A stretch of DNA of 43,022 nt from Corynebacterium yonathiae (GCF_022288805.1 NZ_JAKOPM010000018.1:1-43022), one strand, 5' to 3'; positions 9,050-17,852 are shown, numbered from the stretch's first letter. Program-made: numbers and translations. Notes: generated from the sequence alone by a model not told the origin.

Positions 9050-11173
9050 TTACTTCTCCAGACCGGTGGCCTTATTAATCGTCCACGCATACTCGAAGGC
9101 GTTTTGGCGCCACTTTTCATAACGGCCGGACACTCCGCCGTGGCCTGCAGCCATTTCTGTCTTGAGCAGGAATTCGCCGCCGGTGGCCGTCGCCCGCAGC
9201 TGGGCAATCCACTTGGCCGGCTCGACGTAGAGCACGCGGGTGTCGTTAAGCGAGGTAATAGCCAGAATGTCTGGGTAGTCCTTGGCCTCAATATTCTCGT
9301 AAGGAGAGTAGGACTTCATATAGTCATAGACCTCAGAATTGTGGTACGGGTCGCCCCATTCCTCCCACTCAGGCACGGTAAGCGGCAGTTCCGGCATAAG
9401 GATAGAGGTCAGCGGATCCACGAACGGAACAACGGCTTGGATGGCGGTAAAGCGGTCAGGGGCCATATTGGCGATAGCACCCATGAGCATTCCGCCAGCC
9501 GAACCGCCCTCGGCCACCATTTGGTCTGCGGTGGTCACGCCGCGGGCGATGAGGTCATCGGCGACGTCGATGAAGTCGGTAAAAGTGTTCTTTTTCTTGA
9601 GCATTTTGCCATCGTCGTACCAAGTGCGGCCCATCTCGCCGCCTCCGCGCACATGGGCAACTGCAAAAATCATGCCGCGATCCATGAGAGACAGGCGGGT
9701 AACGGAGAAAGCCGGATCCACGCTGACCTCGTAGGAGCCATAGCCGTAGAGCAGGGTCGGGTTCGGCTGGGTGCGGTCAAGATCGGCGCGGTGGACAATG
9801 GAGACGGGGATGTCGGTGCCGTCGGCAGCCGTGGTCCACAGGCGATAAGCAACATAATCATCCGGGTTATAGCCGCCAGGAACCTCCTGCTCCTTAAGCA
9901 GGGTGTATTCGCCAGTATCCACGCGGTAATCGAAAAGCTGCGCGGGCTGGGTAAAGGACACATAACTTACGCGAAGCACCGGCGCGTCCCACTCCGGGTT
10001 ACCAGATACGGACACGGTGAAGAGCTCCTCATTGAAGTTGAGCTCTTCGAACTCGCCAAAGCCGTCATTAATGCGCATGATGGCGGCACGGCCGATGCCA
10101 CCGCGACGGTAACCCACCACAATTTGGTCGCGGTAAGTATCCACGCCCTCGATACGGGTGGTTTCCTTATGAGGCAGGAGCGCGGGCAGATCCCGAAGAG
10201 CGGGCAGGTCGCCTTCGGCCTTGGTATAGCCCACCTCGAAGTTGGGGCCGGTAGCATTGTGGGTGACTATCCAGTAGTCCTCGCCCTTGACGACGGCGTG
10301 ATCAACGTCGTAATCCACGCCGGATTCACGCTCCCACAGCAGGCGGAATTCGCCCTCGGGGTTGTCCTCTTCGAGCACCCATACCTCAGAGGTCACCTTG
10401 GAGCTTATGCCAAGGAAGAGGTACTTATCAGAGCGGGCGCTGCCGATGCCGACGTTGAAGTGCTCGTCTTCTTCCTTAAACACCTGCACGTCCTCGGACT
10501 GCGCGGTGCCTACCTTGTGGCGCCAAATGGTATCGGGACGCCATGCATCGTCGACGGTGGTGTAGAAAATAAAGCCGTCTCCGGCCCAGGTAGCGCCATA
10601 GAAGATGCCCTCTAGGTGGTCGTCGAGAAGCTCGCCGGTCTCTAGGTCCTTAATGTAGAGCTCAAAGCGCTCATCGCCGGCAAAATCCACCGAATAGGCC
10701 AGGTAGCGGCCAGAATCAGAGATGGAGGCAGCACCGAGCGCGAAGAAGTCCTTCCCCTCGGCCAACGCGTTGGCGTCGAGGATAATCTCTTCACCGTCTG
10801 GGGTGCCTTCCTCAGGGATAATCGGGGCTGTCCAGGGATCAGAACCCTCCTCAACTGGAAGGCGGCAGGAATAGCCATAACTCTTACCCTCCTCAGTGCG
10901 ACCGTAGTACCAGTAATCGCCGCGGCGGGAGGGCACGGACATATCAGTCTGTTTGATGCGGGACTTAATCTCCTGGAAGATATTCTCCGTCATCTCCTCC
11001 AAGTGCGCGGTCTTCGCCTTGGTGTAATCATTTTCGGCGTTGAGGTAATCCAGAGTTTCCTGGGATTCCTTATCGCGCAGCCACTCGTAGTTATCCACGA
11101 ACTCCCGGCCGTGGAAGGAACGGGTCACGGGGTGGACGGCGGCTACGGGGGCGGAAAGATTCTCGTTGCTCAT
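9050..11173 (-). CDS. ptrB: Oligopeptidase B-like S9A prolyl oligopeptidase
   Basis: A 707-aa cytoplasmic serine peptidase of family S9A that cleaves short peptides, typically after basic residues in the oligopeptidase B branch. The N-terminal beta-propeller shows the family opening (HPVTRSFHGREFVDNYEWLRD, near residue 14; YYGRTEEGKSYGYSCR near 90). The C-terminal alpha/beta-hydrolase domain holds the nucleophile in EGGSAGGMLMG, an Asp in SLNDTRVLYVEP and the His in AAGHGGVSGR. The ATG at 11173 is preferred over the longer open frame because homology begins there and a TACAGT hexamer lies 8 bases upstream. It follows purC at 52 bases, but peptide turnover has no obvious link to purine synthesis. 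The ptrB name is by family; specificity is inferred. Confidence 0.9.
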   Translation of the reverse strand: MSNENLSAPVAAVHPVTRSFHGREFVDNYEWLRDKESQETLDYLNAENDYTKAKTAHLEEMTENIFQEIKSRIKQTDMSVPSRRGDYWYYGRTEEGKSYGYSCRLPVEEGSDPWTAPIIPEEGTPDGEEIILDANALAEGKDFFALGAASISDSGRYLAYSVDFAGDERFELYIKDLETGELLDDHLEGIFYGATWAGDGFIFYTTVDDAWRPDTIWRHKVGTAQSEDVQVFKEEDEHFNVGIGSARSDKYLFLGISSKVTSEVWVLEEDNPEGEFRLLWERESGVDYDVDHAVVKGEDYWIVTHNATGPNFEVGYTKAEGDLPALRDLPALLPHKETTRIEGVDTYRDQIVVGYRRGGIGRAAIMRINDGFGEFEELNFNEELFTVSVSGNPEWDAPVLRVSYVSFTQPAQLFDYRVDTGEYTLLKEQEVPGGYNPDDYVAYRLWTTAADGTDIPVSIVHRADLDRTQPNPTLLYGYGSYEVSVDPAFSVTRLSLMDRGMIFAVAHVRGGGEMGRTWYDDGKMLKKKNTFTDFIDVADDLIARGVTTADQMVAEGGSAGGMLMGAIANMAPDRFTAIQAVVPFVDPLTSILMPELPLTVPEWEEWGDPYHNSEVYDYMKSYSPYENIEAKDYPDILAITSLNDTRVLYVEPAKWIAQLRATATGGEFLLKTEMAAGHGGVSGRYEKWRQNAFEYAWTINKATGLEK

Positions 11174-11181
11174 GCCGTCCC

Positions 11182-11187
11182 ACTGTA
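11182..11187 (-). promoter_or_regulatory. -10 hexamer of ptrB
   Basis: TACAGT on the minus strand, 8 bases before the ATG at 11173; it sits in the 52-bp purC-ptrB gap. Confidence 0.5.
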
Positions 11188-11225
11188 CGCGTGGCACCCC
11201 GTGGTGCGGGAACTTCGGCGGGGAG

Positions 11226-12119
11226 TTAGTCCTCGGGCGAGAGGAAATCAGCGAAATGCTTGCCGGACAGCCGCTCGTAGGCCTCGATGTAGCGCAGTCG
11301 GGTGGCGGAAACGACGTCTTCAGGAAGCTCGGGTGGGGTGCCGTCTGCGGCTTGGTCCCATCCGGAGGCGTCGGAAGTAAGCCAGTTGCGCACGTACTGC
11401 TTGTCGAAGGAAGGCTGAACCTCGCCCTCGACATAAGAATCTGCAGGCCAGTAGCGAGAAGAATCCGGGGTGAGGACCTCATCGGCCAACACGAGCGTGC
11501 CATCTTGATCGAGGCCGAACTCAAACTTGGTATCGGCGAGGATGATGCCCTTTTCCTCCGCAAGCGCGGCGGCCGTGGAATAGATGCGCAAGGTGGCCGC
11601 GCGTAGCTCCTCGGCGCGCTCGGCGCCTAGCTTGTCCACCACGTAGTCGAAGGACACGTTCTCATCGTGCTCGCCCTGCTCCGCCTTGGTGGCCGGGGTG
11701 AAGATGGGCCCGGGCAGGCGGGAAGCCTCCACGAGGCCATCTGGCAGCTCGATGCCGCACACGGTGCCGTTGGCCTTGTACTCCTTCAAACCGGAACCGG
11801 TGAGAAAGCCGCGGGCCACGCACTCGAAGGGCAGCATGTCCAGCTTTTTTACAACCATCGCGCGGCCGAGGCACTCGGCAGGAATGCGCTCATCATCGAG
11901 AGGACCGGCGAGGTGGTTGGGAAAATCGATGGAATCGAAGAAGAACTTCGAGGTCGCGGTCAGCACGCGACCTTTATCCGGGATGGCCGGCTCTAAGGCG
12001 TGGTCGTAGGCGGAGATGCGGTCAGAGACCACCATCAGCAGGGTGTTCTCGTCTACATCGTAGATATCGCGGACCTTGCCGGAGGCAAGATGGGTATATG
12101 AAGAAAGCTCAGGACGCAT
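11226..12119 (-). CDS. purC: SAICAR synthase PurC
   Basis: Phosphoribosylaminoimidazole-succinocarboxamide synthase, 297 aa, which joins aspartate to CAIR using ATP in IMP synthesis. The signature segments are [10 protein letters not shown] near residue 13, [10 protein letters not shown] near 32, [20 protein letters not shown] near 97 and [11 protein letters not shown] near 193. The start at 12119 gives the expected [10 protein letters not shown] opening and sits exactly 7 bases after a TAGAAT hexamer, so the earlier in-frame ATG codons at 12128 and 12164 are unlikely. It is transcribed in the same direction as purB and purD, but the palindrome upstream and this promoter suggest partly separate expression. 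Confidence 0.96.
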   Translation of the reverse strand: MRPELSSYTHLASGKVRDIYDVDENTLLMVVSDRISAYDHALEPAIPDKGRVLTATSKFFFDSIDFPNHLAGPLDDERIPAECLGRAMVVKKLDMLPFECVARGFLTGSGLKEYKANGTVCGIELPDGLVEASRLPGPIFTPATKAEQGEHDENVSFDYVVDKLGAERAEELRAATLRIYSTAAALAEEKGIILADTKFEFGLDQDGTLVLADEVLTPDSSRYWPADSYVEGEVQPSFDKQYVRNWLTSDASGWDQAADGTPPELPEDVVSATRLRYIEAYERLSGKHFADFLSPED

Positions 12120-12126
12120 GGCTTTC

Positions 12127-12132
12127 ATTCTA
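12127..12132 (-). promoter_or_regulatory. -10 hexamer of purC
   Basis: TAGAAT on the minus strand, 7 bases before the purC ATG at 12119. The matching -35 position (about 12150-12155) falls right beside the edge of the 54-bp palindrome. Confidence 0.6.
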
Positions 12133-12155
12133 GCGCCCAGGGGTAGCGAGTAGGT

Positions 12156-12209
12156 TTCGATCAATTAAGCTCCGAATTCCGCGCGGAATTCGGAGCTTAA
12201 TTGATCGAA
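12156..12209. repeat. 54-bp perfect palindrome between purC and purB
   Basis: Both 27-base arms are exact reverse complements with no spacer, centred between 12182 and 12183 (...GAATTCCGC|GCGGAATTC...). The outer edges are TTCGATCAATTAAG and CTTAATTGATCGAA. It starts about 47 bases past the purB stop and ends where the purC -35 should be. As RNA it would form a stem of about 25 bp with a minimal loop on either strand, but no T-run follows on the minus strand. It may act as a terminator or processing hairpin for purB, as a repeat-family element, or as a large operator. Confidence 0.95.
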
Positions 12210-12210
12210 T

Positions 12211-12256
12211 TGCGAAGGGGGCTGGAAATGCGAAGGGAACCGGAAAATGCGAACTA
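12211..12256. repeat. Short tandem TGCGAA repeat overlapping purB stop
   Basis: TGCGAAGGGGGCTGGAAA, TGCGAAGGGAACCGGAAAA and TGCGAACTAG follow one another at 12211, 12229 and 12248 (periods 18 and 19). The third copy runs into the purB stop codon. It directly adjoins the 54-bp palindrome. Confidence 0.75.
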
Positions 12257-13684
12257 GAGAATTTCGCCCGGGGTATAGGCGGCGGCCTTGGGGTGCTCGC
12301 CTACCAAGGCGTTAATGCGGTTGAGCACCTGGTTGACCTGGGACTCGGCGGCGCCGATGAAGGCGTGCTTATCGGCCAGGGCGGCTTCGAGGTCGGACTC
12401 GTCCATGGGCAGGCGGTCATCGGCTGCAAGGCGCTGGACCAAGTCCTGCTCGCCGCCGTTTTCGCGCATATTGAGCGCGACAGCCACGGCGTTTTCCTTG
12501 ATGACCTCGTGGGCGGTCTCGCGCCCTACGCCGGCACGCACGGCCGCCATCAGGATGCGGGTGGTAGCCAGGAAGGGCAGGTAGCGCTCTAGCTCGCGGT
12601 CGATCATGGCGGGGAAGGCGCCGAACTCATCGAGGACGGTGAGGAAGGTTTCGAATTGGCCGTCGAGGGCAAAAAAGGCGTCGGGAAGCGCGACGCGGCG
12701 GACGACGGAGCAGAAGACATCGCCTTCGTTCCACTGCTGGCCGGCCAGGTCTGCGGCCATGGTGAGGTAACCACGGAGGATGACCTGCAGGCCGCCGACG
12801 CGCTCGCAGGAGCGGGCGTTCATCTTGTGCGGCATAGCAGAAGAGCCGACCTGGCCTTCCTTGAAGCCTTCGGTGACGGTCTCGTTGCCGGCCATCAGGC
12901 GGATGGTAGTGGCCAACGAGGACGGGGCGGCGCCGAGCTCCACCAGAGCGGAGATGGCATCGAAGTCCAGGGAGCGTGGGTAGACCTGGCCCACGGAGTT
13001 GAAGATGCGGTGGAAGCCCAGGTAATCCGCAATGGCGGTCTCTAGGGAGGCAAGTTTGTCTTCGGAGCCGCCCATAAGGTCGAGCATGTCCTGGGAAGTG
13101 CCCATCGGGCCCTTAATCCCGCGCAGCGGGTAGCGCGCAAGAAGGTCTTCGACGCGCTCGATGGCCAGCAGCATCTCATCGCCGGCCGTAGCAAAACGCT
13201 TGCCCAGGGTGGTGGCCTGCGCGGCCACGTTGTGGGAACGGCCGGCCATGACCAAGGACTGGTATTCGGCGGCGTGACGGCCGATGCGGGAGACCACGGC
13301 AATGGCCTTATCGCGGATGATCTCCAGTGAGGTGTGGATCTGCAGCTGTTCCACGTTCTCGGTGAGATCGCGGCTGGTCATCCCCTTATGAATGTGCTCG
13401 TAGCCGGCCAGCGCATTGAACTCCTCAATGCGGGCCTTTACATCGTGGCGGGTGACGCGCTCGCGCTCCGCGATGGACTCGAGGTTCACGTCTTCCACCA
13501 CGGCCTCGTAGGCATCGATGGCTTTGGAGGGGATGTCTACGCCCAGATCCTTCTGGGCGCGCATGACCGCGATCCAGAGCTTGCGCTCCAGGATGATTTT
13601 ATGCTCCGGGCTCCAAATATTGGACAGCTCTGCGGAGGCATAGCGGGAGGACAGGACGTTGGAAATCTTCTTCTTTTCAGCCAC
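12254..13684 (-). CDS. purB: Adenylosuccinate lyase PurB
   Basis: A 476-aa fumarase-superfamily lyase acting twice in purine synthesis: SAICAR to AICAR plus fumarate, and adenylosuccinate to AMP plus fumarate. The family signature GSSAMPHKMN lies near residue 280 and is the mobile catalytic loop; the other active-site segments are GMTSRDLTENVEQL near 95 and AGRSHNVAAQATTLGKR near 146. The GTG at 13684 (VAEKKKISNVLSSRYAS) is chosen to match the usual N-terminus. An ATG 27 bases upstream, in frame, would add nine residues. No clear ribosome site distinguishes them. purD lies 41 bases upstream, so purD-purB-purC run in one direction. Confidence 0.95.
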   Translation of the reverse strand: MAEKKKISNVLSSRYASAELSNIWSPEHKIILERKLWIAVMRAQKDLGVDIPSKAIDAYEAVVEDVNLESIAERERVTRHDVKARIEEFNALAGYEHIHKGMTSRDLTENVEQLQIHTSLEIIRDKAIAVVSRIGRHAAEYQSLVMAGRSHNVAAQATTLGKRFATAGDEMLLAIERVEDLLARYPLRGIKGPMGTSQDMLDLMGGSEDKLASLETAIADYLGFHRIFNSVGQVYPRSLDFDAISALVELGAAPSSLATTIRLMAGNETVTEGFKEGQVGSSAMPHKMNARSCERVGGLQVILRGYLTMAADLAGQQWNEGDVFCSVVRRVALPDAFFALDGQFETFLTVLDEFGAFPAMIDRELERYLPFLATTRILMAAVRAGVGRETAHEVIKENAVAVALNMRENGGEQDLVQRLAADDRLPMDESDLEAALADKHAFIGAAESQVNQVLNRINALVGEHPKAAAYTPGEIL

Positions 13685-13725
13685 GTGGCTATTATTCCAT
13701 GCCTGCCCCACCGCAGGGCGAAAGG

Positions 13726-15000
13726 TTAGAGAGAAATCTCACCGTCTTCTGCGCGCTTGCCGATGTCCCGGCGCACCAAGCTGCCCGCAAACTCGATGTC
13801 ATCGACGGTGGCGTAGGCGTCGGCACGTGCCTCGGCCAGCGTGGAGCCCTTGCCCAGCACGCTAAGCACACGGCCGCCCGCGGTGCGGTAGGCCCCGTCG
13901 GTGTGAACGGTGCCGGCGTGCAGGACGCGTTGCGGATCATCCAGCGCAGCTCCGGAGATGGCATCGCCCTTGCGCGGGGAGGCCGGGTAGCCTTCGGCCG
14001 CCATGACTACGATAACGGCGAAGCCATCCTCCCATTCCAGCGGCGCGAGCTCGGCCAGGGTGCCAGTCGCGGTGGCGTGGAGGGCCTCGGCTAGTGGCGA
14101 CTTGAGAAGGGAAAGCACGGCCTGGGTCTCTGGATCGCCGAAGCGGCAGTTGAACTCGACTACGGCCGGGCCCTCTTCGCCCCACGCCAAGCCGGCATAA
14201 AGCAGGCCGGAATATGGGGTGCCGCGGCGCACCATCTCCTTGGCCACAGGGGCGCAGACCTCGTCCACGATGCGCTGCACGCCCTCCTCCGGCAGCCACG
14301 GCAACGGGGTGTACGCACCCATGCCGCCGGTATTGGGGCCTTCGTCGTTGTCATAGGCGCGCTTGTGGTCTTGAGCTGGCAGCAGCGGGACGACGGTCTC
14401 GCCGTCGACCAAGCAGAAAAGCGAAATTTCAGGTCCATCGAGGAAAGACTCCAGCAGCACCGGATTGCCGGCGGCAAGGACGGCGTCTACGTGAGCGCGG
14501 GCAGCGGCACGGTCCGCGGTGACCACCACGCCCTTGCCACCGGCAAGGCCATCGTCTTTGACCACGAACTGCGGGCCGAAGCGGTCGAGCGCGGCCTCAA
14601 TCTCTTCCTCGGCCGCACCTGGGCGTAGCTGTTCCGCGCGAGCGGTCTTGACTCCTGCCGCCTCCATGACGTCTTTGGCAAAGGCCTTGGATCCCTCGAT
14701 CTGGGCTGCTTTCTTGTTAGGTCCGAAGACCGCGATGCCGGCGGCGCGCAGGGCATCTGCCACACCAGCAACGAGCGGTACCTCGGGGCCGATGACGACG
14801 AGATCGGCGGCGATATCCCGGGCCAGTTCTACCATGCGATCCACGTCATCTACCTGGGAGTATTCCGGGTGGACCGTGGCGAGATCAGACATAGCCGCGC
14901 TGCCTGGCGCGGCGTGGATTTCGGTGCTCTTCGGGTCGGCGGACAGGCCCTTGACAAGGGCGTGTTCACGGCCGCCCGAACCAATTACGAGAATGCGCAT
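13726..15000 (-). CDS. purD: Phosphoribosylamine-glycine ligase PurD
   Basis: GAR synthetase, 424 aa, which ligates glycine to phosphoribosylamine with ATP. The N-terminal motif [17 protein letters not shown] begins at residue 3, the ATP-grasp core includes [16 protein letters not shown] near residue 135, and the family signature [12 protein letters not shown] is near residue 278. The ATG at 15000 is supported both by the [10 protein letters not shown] opening and by a TATGAT hexamer exactly 7 bases upstream. The gene is divergent from the HIT gene with only 35 bases between start codons. It heads the purD-purB-purC run. Confidence 0.97.
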   Translation of the reverse strand: MRILVIGSGGREHALVKGLSADPKSTEIHAAPGSAAMSDLATVHPEYSQVDDVDRMVELARDIAADLVVIGPEVPLVAGVADALRAAGIAVFGPNKKAAQIEGSKAFAKDVMEAAGVKTARAEQLRPGAAEEEIEAALDRFGPQFVVKDDGLAGGKGVVVTADRAAARAHVDAVLAAGNPVLLESFLDGPEISLFCLVDGETVVPLLPAQDHKRAYDNDEGPNTGGMGAYTPLPWLPEEGVQRIVDEVCAPVAKEMVRRGTPYSGLLYAGLAWGEEGPAVVEFNCRFGDPETQAVLSLLKSPLAEALHATATGTLAELAPLEWEDGFAVIVVMAAEGYPASPRKGDAISGAALDDPQRVLHAGTVHTDGAYRTAGGRVLSVLGKGSTLAEARADAYATVDDIEFAGSLVRRDIGKRAEDGEISL

Positions 15001-15035
15001 GCCCACCATCATAACCAGCGGGTAGCCTGGCACAC
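15001..15035. promoter_or_regulatory. Compact bidirectional promoter purD / HIT gene
   Basis: Only 35 bases separate the two divergent ATG codons. TATGAT (complement of 15008-15013) lies 7 bases before purD and TAGCCT (15023-15028) lies 7 bases before the HIT gene. Each -35 region must therefore lie at or inside the opposite gene's start, so the two promoters probably exclude each other and both mRNAs are probably leaderless. Confidence 0.65.
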
Positions 15036-15464
15036 ATGGCTTCTGTATTTAGCAAGATCATTAATGGTGAACTACCCGCTCGCTTTGTCTACCGCGATGA
15101 GACCTGCGTGGCTTTCCTCTCCATCGAGCCGCTGCGCTACGGCCACACCCTGGTCGTGCCCATCGAGGAAGTAGATAAGTGGACCGACCTGGATCCGCAG
15201 ACCTGGGCCCACCTCAACGAGGTCGCCCTGGAAATCGGCGGTGCCATCAAGACCGCGTTTGATACTCCACGCACCGGCTATATCATCGCCGGATTCGATG
15301 TCCCGCACACCCACATCCACCTCTTCCCCACCGAGAAGATGGAAGAGTATGACTTTGCCAAGGCCTTCGACGCCGATGCTACCGACGATGCCGCAATGGA
15401 TGAGGCTGCTGCCCGCATCCGCCAGCACCTTGGATGCAACGAGGAAGGCTTCAGGGAGGACTAG
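15036..15464 (+). CDS. HIT-family nucleotide-binding hydrolase
   Basis: A 142-aa histidine-triad protein. The C-terminal motif HTHIHLFP (about residues 91-98) is the active-site triad of the Hint/Fhit superfamily, which hydrolyses AMP-linked amines or dinucleotides. The N-terminal segment [18 protein letters not shown] and GHTLVVPI are typical of Hint-like proteins. The start codon has no Shine-Dalgarno sequence but a TAGCCT hexamer 7 bases upstream. The 3' end overlaps phoS by 4 bases (CTAG) in convergent orientation, leaving no room for a separate terminator. The physiological substrate is unknown. Confidence 0.93.
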   Translation: MASVFSKIINGELPARFVYRDETCVAFLSIEPLRYGHTLVVPIEEVDKWTDLDPQTWAHLNEVALEIGGAIKTAFDTPRTGYIIAGFDVPHTHIHLFPTEKMEEYDFAKAFDADATDDAAMDEAAARIRQHLGCNEEGFRED

Positions 15465-16966
15465 GACTCTGAGGGGGCGTCGGCAAGCGCGGGCAGGCGC
15501 ACCGTAAAGGTGGTGCCGCGGCCAAGCTCGGAGTCGACGCTAATGCTGCCATCGTGCTGCTCCACCAAGGAGTGAACGATGGCCAGGCCCAGACCGGAGC
15601 CGCCGGTATCGCGGGTGCGCGAAGTATCCGCGCGATAAAAACGCTCGAAGATATGCGCCGCGTCTTCCTGAGACATGCCCTTACCGTCATCGCTGACATC
15701 AACCAACACGTCATCGGCCTCGCGGCGCAGGCGCAGCGTCACCGTGGCATCCTCGCCGCCGTGGCGGATGCCATTGGTCACTAGGTTGAGCAGCACCTGG
15801 TGGAGGCGGCTGGCATCGCCGTTTACCACCGGAATAGATTTGGCGTCATTGGCTACCTTAATCTCGCGGCCGGGGAAGGCCGCCCGGGCGGAAGAGCCCA
15901 CAGACAGGGCCAGCTCCAGCAAATCCACCGGATGAAGGTCGAGGCGTGTGCCCTCGGCGCGGGTGAGGGCTAGCAAGTCCTCCACCAGCAGGGACATACG
16001 CTTGGATTCATCATCGATCTTGGAAAAGACGAGATCCACGTCCTTGGTAGCACCGGAGCGATAAAGCTCGGTATAGCCGCGCAGGCTAGTAAGCGGCGTG
16101 CGCAGCTCATGCGAGGCATCGCCGACAAAGCGACGCATCTGTTCCTCTTTTTCCTGTGCGCGCACGACGGAGCGCTGCAGCTGCCCCAGCATGATATTGA
16201 GCGCAGCAGCCAACTGGCCTACCTCGGTGTGCAGCGGCCACTTGGGCACACGCTTGTCTAGATCGCCTGCCGCGATTTCCGACGCCGTCTTTTCCACCAC
16301 CCGCAGCGGCCGCAACGCCCTACGGATAAACCAGAAACCCACGGCCGCAATGGCGGCTAGGGCGATGGCGGCGATGGTTACCTGCACCATGGCCAGGCCA
16401 TGCAAAATTTCCTTTTCATGGGTCATATCCTTGGCGATGACCGTGATGATGCCATTCGAATCCGCAAAAGCGAGGGCACGCCATTTGGTGTTGTTCTCGA
16501 TGGAACCAACGGTGGTGGGATAACCGCCGAGCGGAATATTCTCCGCGTTCGGGGTGGTCGAAGACGGCCCCGAATAGCGGATGGTGCCATTGGGAAGGTA
16601 GTTCAGCACCACGTATTCAGTAGGCGGCCGCTTAGTGTGATCACCGATAAAGAAGTCATTGCTGATATCGCGCGCCCACGTGGTCGAGGCGCTGCGCAGC
16701 TCATCATCAACATTGTTGATGAGCACATTGCGCATAATGGAATTCACCGCGAAGGATGAACCTGTAATGCCGAGTCCGGAGACCACGACGAGGAGGATGA
16801 CCAGCCATGTACGCAGCGGCATTGCTTGCGGAATCTGGGAAAAAATCCGCCGCTTGGAGGACGTGTTCTCCCCTTCGTCTTGGCCCAGGCCCTCATGCCA
16901 CATGGACTGCGGGCGCGCCGCCGCCGGCGCAGGTGCCTGGTCCTGGGTCTCCTGTGAATCTTCCAT
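15461..16966 (-). CDS. phoS: Sensor histidine kinase PhoS (phosphate-starvation type)
   Basis: A 501-aa membrane sensor kinase. A cytoplasmic N-terminal tail is followed by membrane helix 1 (LRTWLVILLVVVSGLGITGS, about residues 52-71), an external sensor domain of about 120 aa, helix 2 (about 193-216) and a HAMP linker. Then come the phospho-acceptor box DASHELRTPLTSLRGY (His near 286) and the ATPase boxes NLVTNGIRHGG, DVSDDGKGM and GSGLGLAIV. It follows the response regulator by 12 bases. The name rests on gene order: in C. glutamicum phoR-phoS sits between this purine cluster and pqo. The signal is expected to be low phosphate, which the sequence alone does not show. The 3' end overlaps the HIT gene by 4 bases. 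Confidence 0.85.
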   Translation of the reverse strand: MEDSQETQDQAPAPAAARPQSMWHEGLGQDEGENTSSKRRIFSQIPQAMPLRTWLVILLVVVSGLGITGSSFAVNSIMRNVLINNVDDELRSASTTWARDISNDFFIGDHTKRPPTEYVVLNYLPNGTIRYSGPSSTTPNAENIPLGGYPTTVGSIENNTKWRALAFADSNGIITVIAKDMTHEKEILHGLAMVQVTIAAIALAAIAAVGFWFIRRALRPLRVVEKTASEIAAGDLDKRVPKWPLHTEVGQLAAALNIMLGQLQRSVVRAQEKEEQMRRFVGDASHELRTPLTSLRGYTELYRSGATKDVDLVFSKIDDESKRMSLLVEDLLALTRAEGTRLDLHPVDLLELALSVGSSARAAFPGREIKVANDAKSIPVVNGDASRLHQVLLNLVTNGIRHGGEDATVTLRLRREADDVLVDVSDDGKGMSQEDAAHIFERFYRADTSRTRDTGGSGLGLAIVHSLVEQHDGSISVDSELGRGTTFTVRLPALADAPSES

Positions 16967-16978
16967 TACTACAGCACT

Positions 16979-17683
16979 TTAGGAGCGCGGGGTGCGCAGT
17001 ACATAACCCACGCCGCGAACGGTATGGATCAACTGGGTATCGCCTGTATCAATCTTGCGGCGCAGGTAGGAGATATAGGACTCGACCACGTTGCCATCGC
17101 CGCCGAAATCGTAGTGCCACACGTTATCCAAAATTTTGGACTTGGACAGCACCACTTCCTTGTTCTGCATGAGGTAGCGCAGCAGGTTGAACTCGGTGGG
17201 GGAAAGCTCGATGAGCTCGCCGGCCTTGGTGACCTCATGGGTGTCATCGTTGAGCGTCAAATCCGCGTAGCTCATGGTGGCATCGTTGGTGGAATCTTCC
17301 GCCGCACCGCCGCGGCGCATGATGACGCGCAGGCGGGTAATGACCTCTTCCAGGCTAAATGGCTTGGTCACGTAGTCATCTGCGCCGATGGTCAGGCCGT
17401 GGATGCGCTGGTCCACGCCGTCTTTTGCCGTCAGATACAGCACTGGGCCATCTAGGCCCTCCTGACGCAGCTTTCCTAGCAGCTCGAAGCCGTCCATGCC
17501 CGGCATCATGACGTCCAAAATATAGGCATCTGGGTTTACCTCACGAGCTACGCGCAGCGCCTCATTACCAGAATTGGCGCTGTATACCTCGAAGTTTTGG
17601 AATTTCAACGATACGGTAAGCAGCTCCACAATATTGGGTTCGTCATCGACGACAAGAACCTTGGCGAGTTTATTGTCTTCCAT
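16979..17683 (-). CDS. phoR: OmpR-family response regulator PhoR
   Basis: A 234-aa DNA-binding response regulator. The receiver domain (about residues 8-120) has the acidic pocket VVDDEP, the phospho-acceptor in YILDVMMPGMDG (Asp near 56) and the switch Lys in DDYVTKPF. The C-terminal winged helix (about 140-232) includes ELSPTEFNLLRYL and YISYLRRKID, then VRGVGYVLR at the end. A GAGG lies about 7 bases before the ATG. It is the first gene of phoR-phoS. By synteny it should activate phosphate-scavenging genes, and nucH and the secreted phosphatase in this window are plausible targets. Confidence 0.85.
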   Translation of the reverse strand: MEDNKLAKVLVVDDEPNIVELLTVSLKFQNFEVYSANSGNEALRVAREVNPDAYILDVMMPGMDGFELLGKLRQEGLDGPVLYLTAKDGVDQRIHGLTIGADDYVTKPFSLEEVITRLRVIMRRGGAAEDSTNDATMSYADLTLNDDTHEVTKAGELIELSPTEFNLLRYLMQNKEVVLSKSKILDNVWHYDFGGDGNVVESYISYLRRKIDTGDTQLIHTVRGVGYVLRTPRS

Positions 17684-17810
17684 GTTGTCCTCAGACTCCC
17701 TTAAAGGTTGTGATTTTCTAACACGTCATAATGGCACGCTTGCTTCCCAGCCTACTGAAGAGTTTCTGCCTGAATCCTGTGAACGTGGGTGCTCGCCCTA
17801 GTCGCCACAT
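17684..17810 (-). promoter_or_regulatory. phoR upstream region with candidate direct repeats
   Basis: On the plus strand CCTGAAT and CCTGTGAAC stand next to each other at 17769-17784, read on the minus strand as TTCACAGG and TTCAGG, with a further TTCAG nearby. This resembles a response-regulator direct repeat. A TTAGAAAAT segment closer to the gene (around 17707-17719) could include the -10. Assignment to PhoR autoregulation is a guess. Confidence 0.3.
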
Positions 17811-17852
17811 AAGAAAACCACGCCCCTCCCCTGTTAAGAGGAAGGGCGTGGT
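17811..17852 (-). terminator. Intrinsic terminator of pqo
   Basis: On the minus strand ACCACGCCC pairs with GGGCGTGGT (17844-17852 with 17817-17825). A further paired inner segment (TTCCTC / GGGGAG) surrounds a short AT-rich loop, and TTTTCTTATG follows. It lies 20 bases after the pqo stop. Confidence 0.88.

Noticed and set aside
9104..10615. 503-codon plus-strand frame opposite ptrB
   Set aside because: Antisense shadow of the S9 peptidase; composition mirrors the real gene and no homology is recognisable.
12156..12209. Ordinary rho-independent terminator for purB
   Set aside because: There is no T-run after the stem on the minus strand and the loop is minimal, so it was listed as a palindrome of unknown role.
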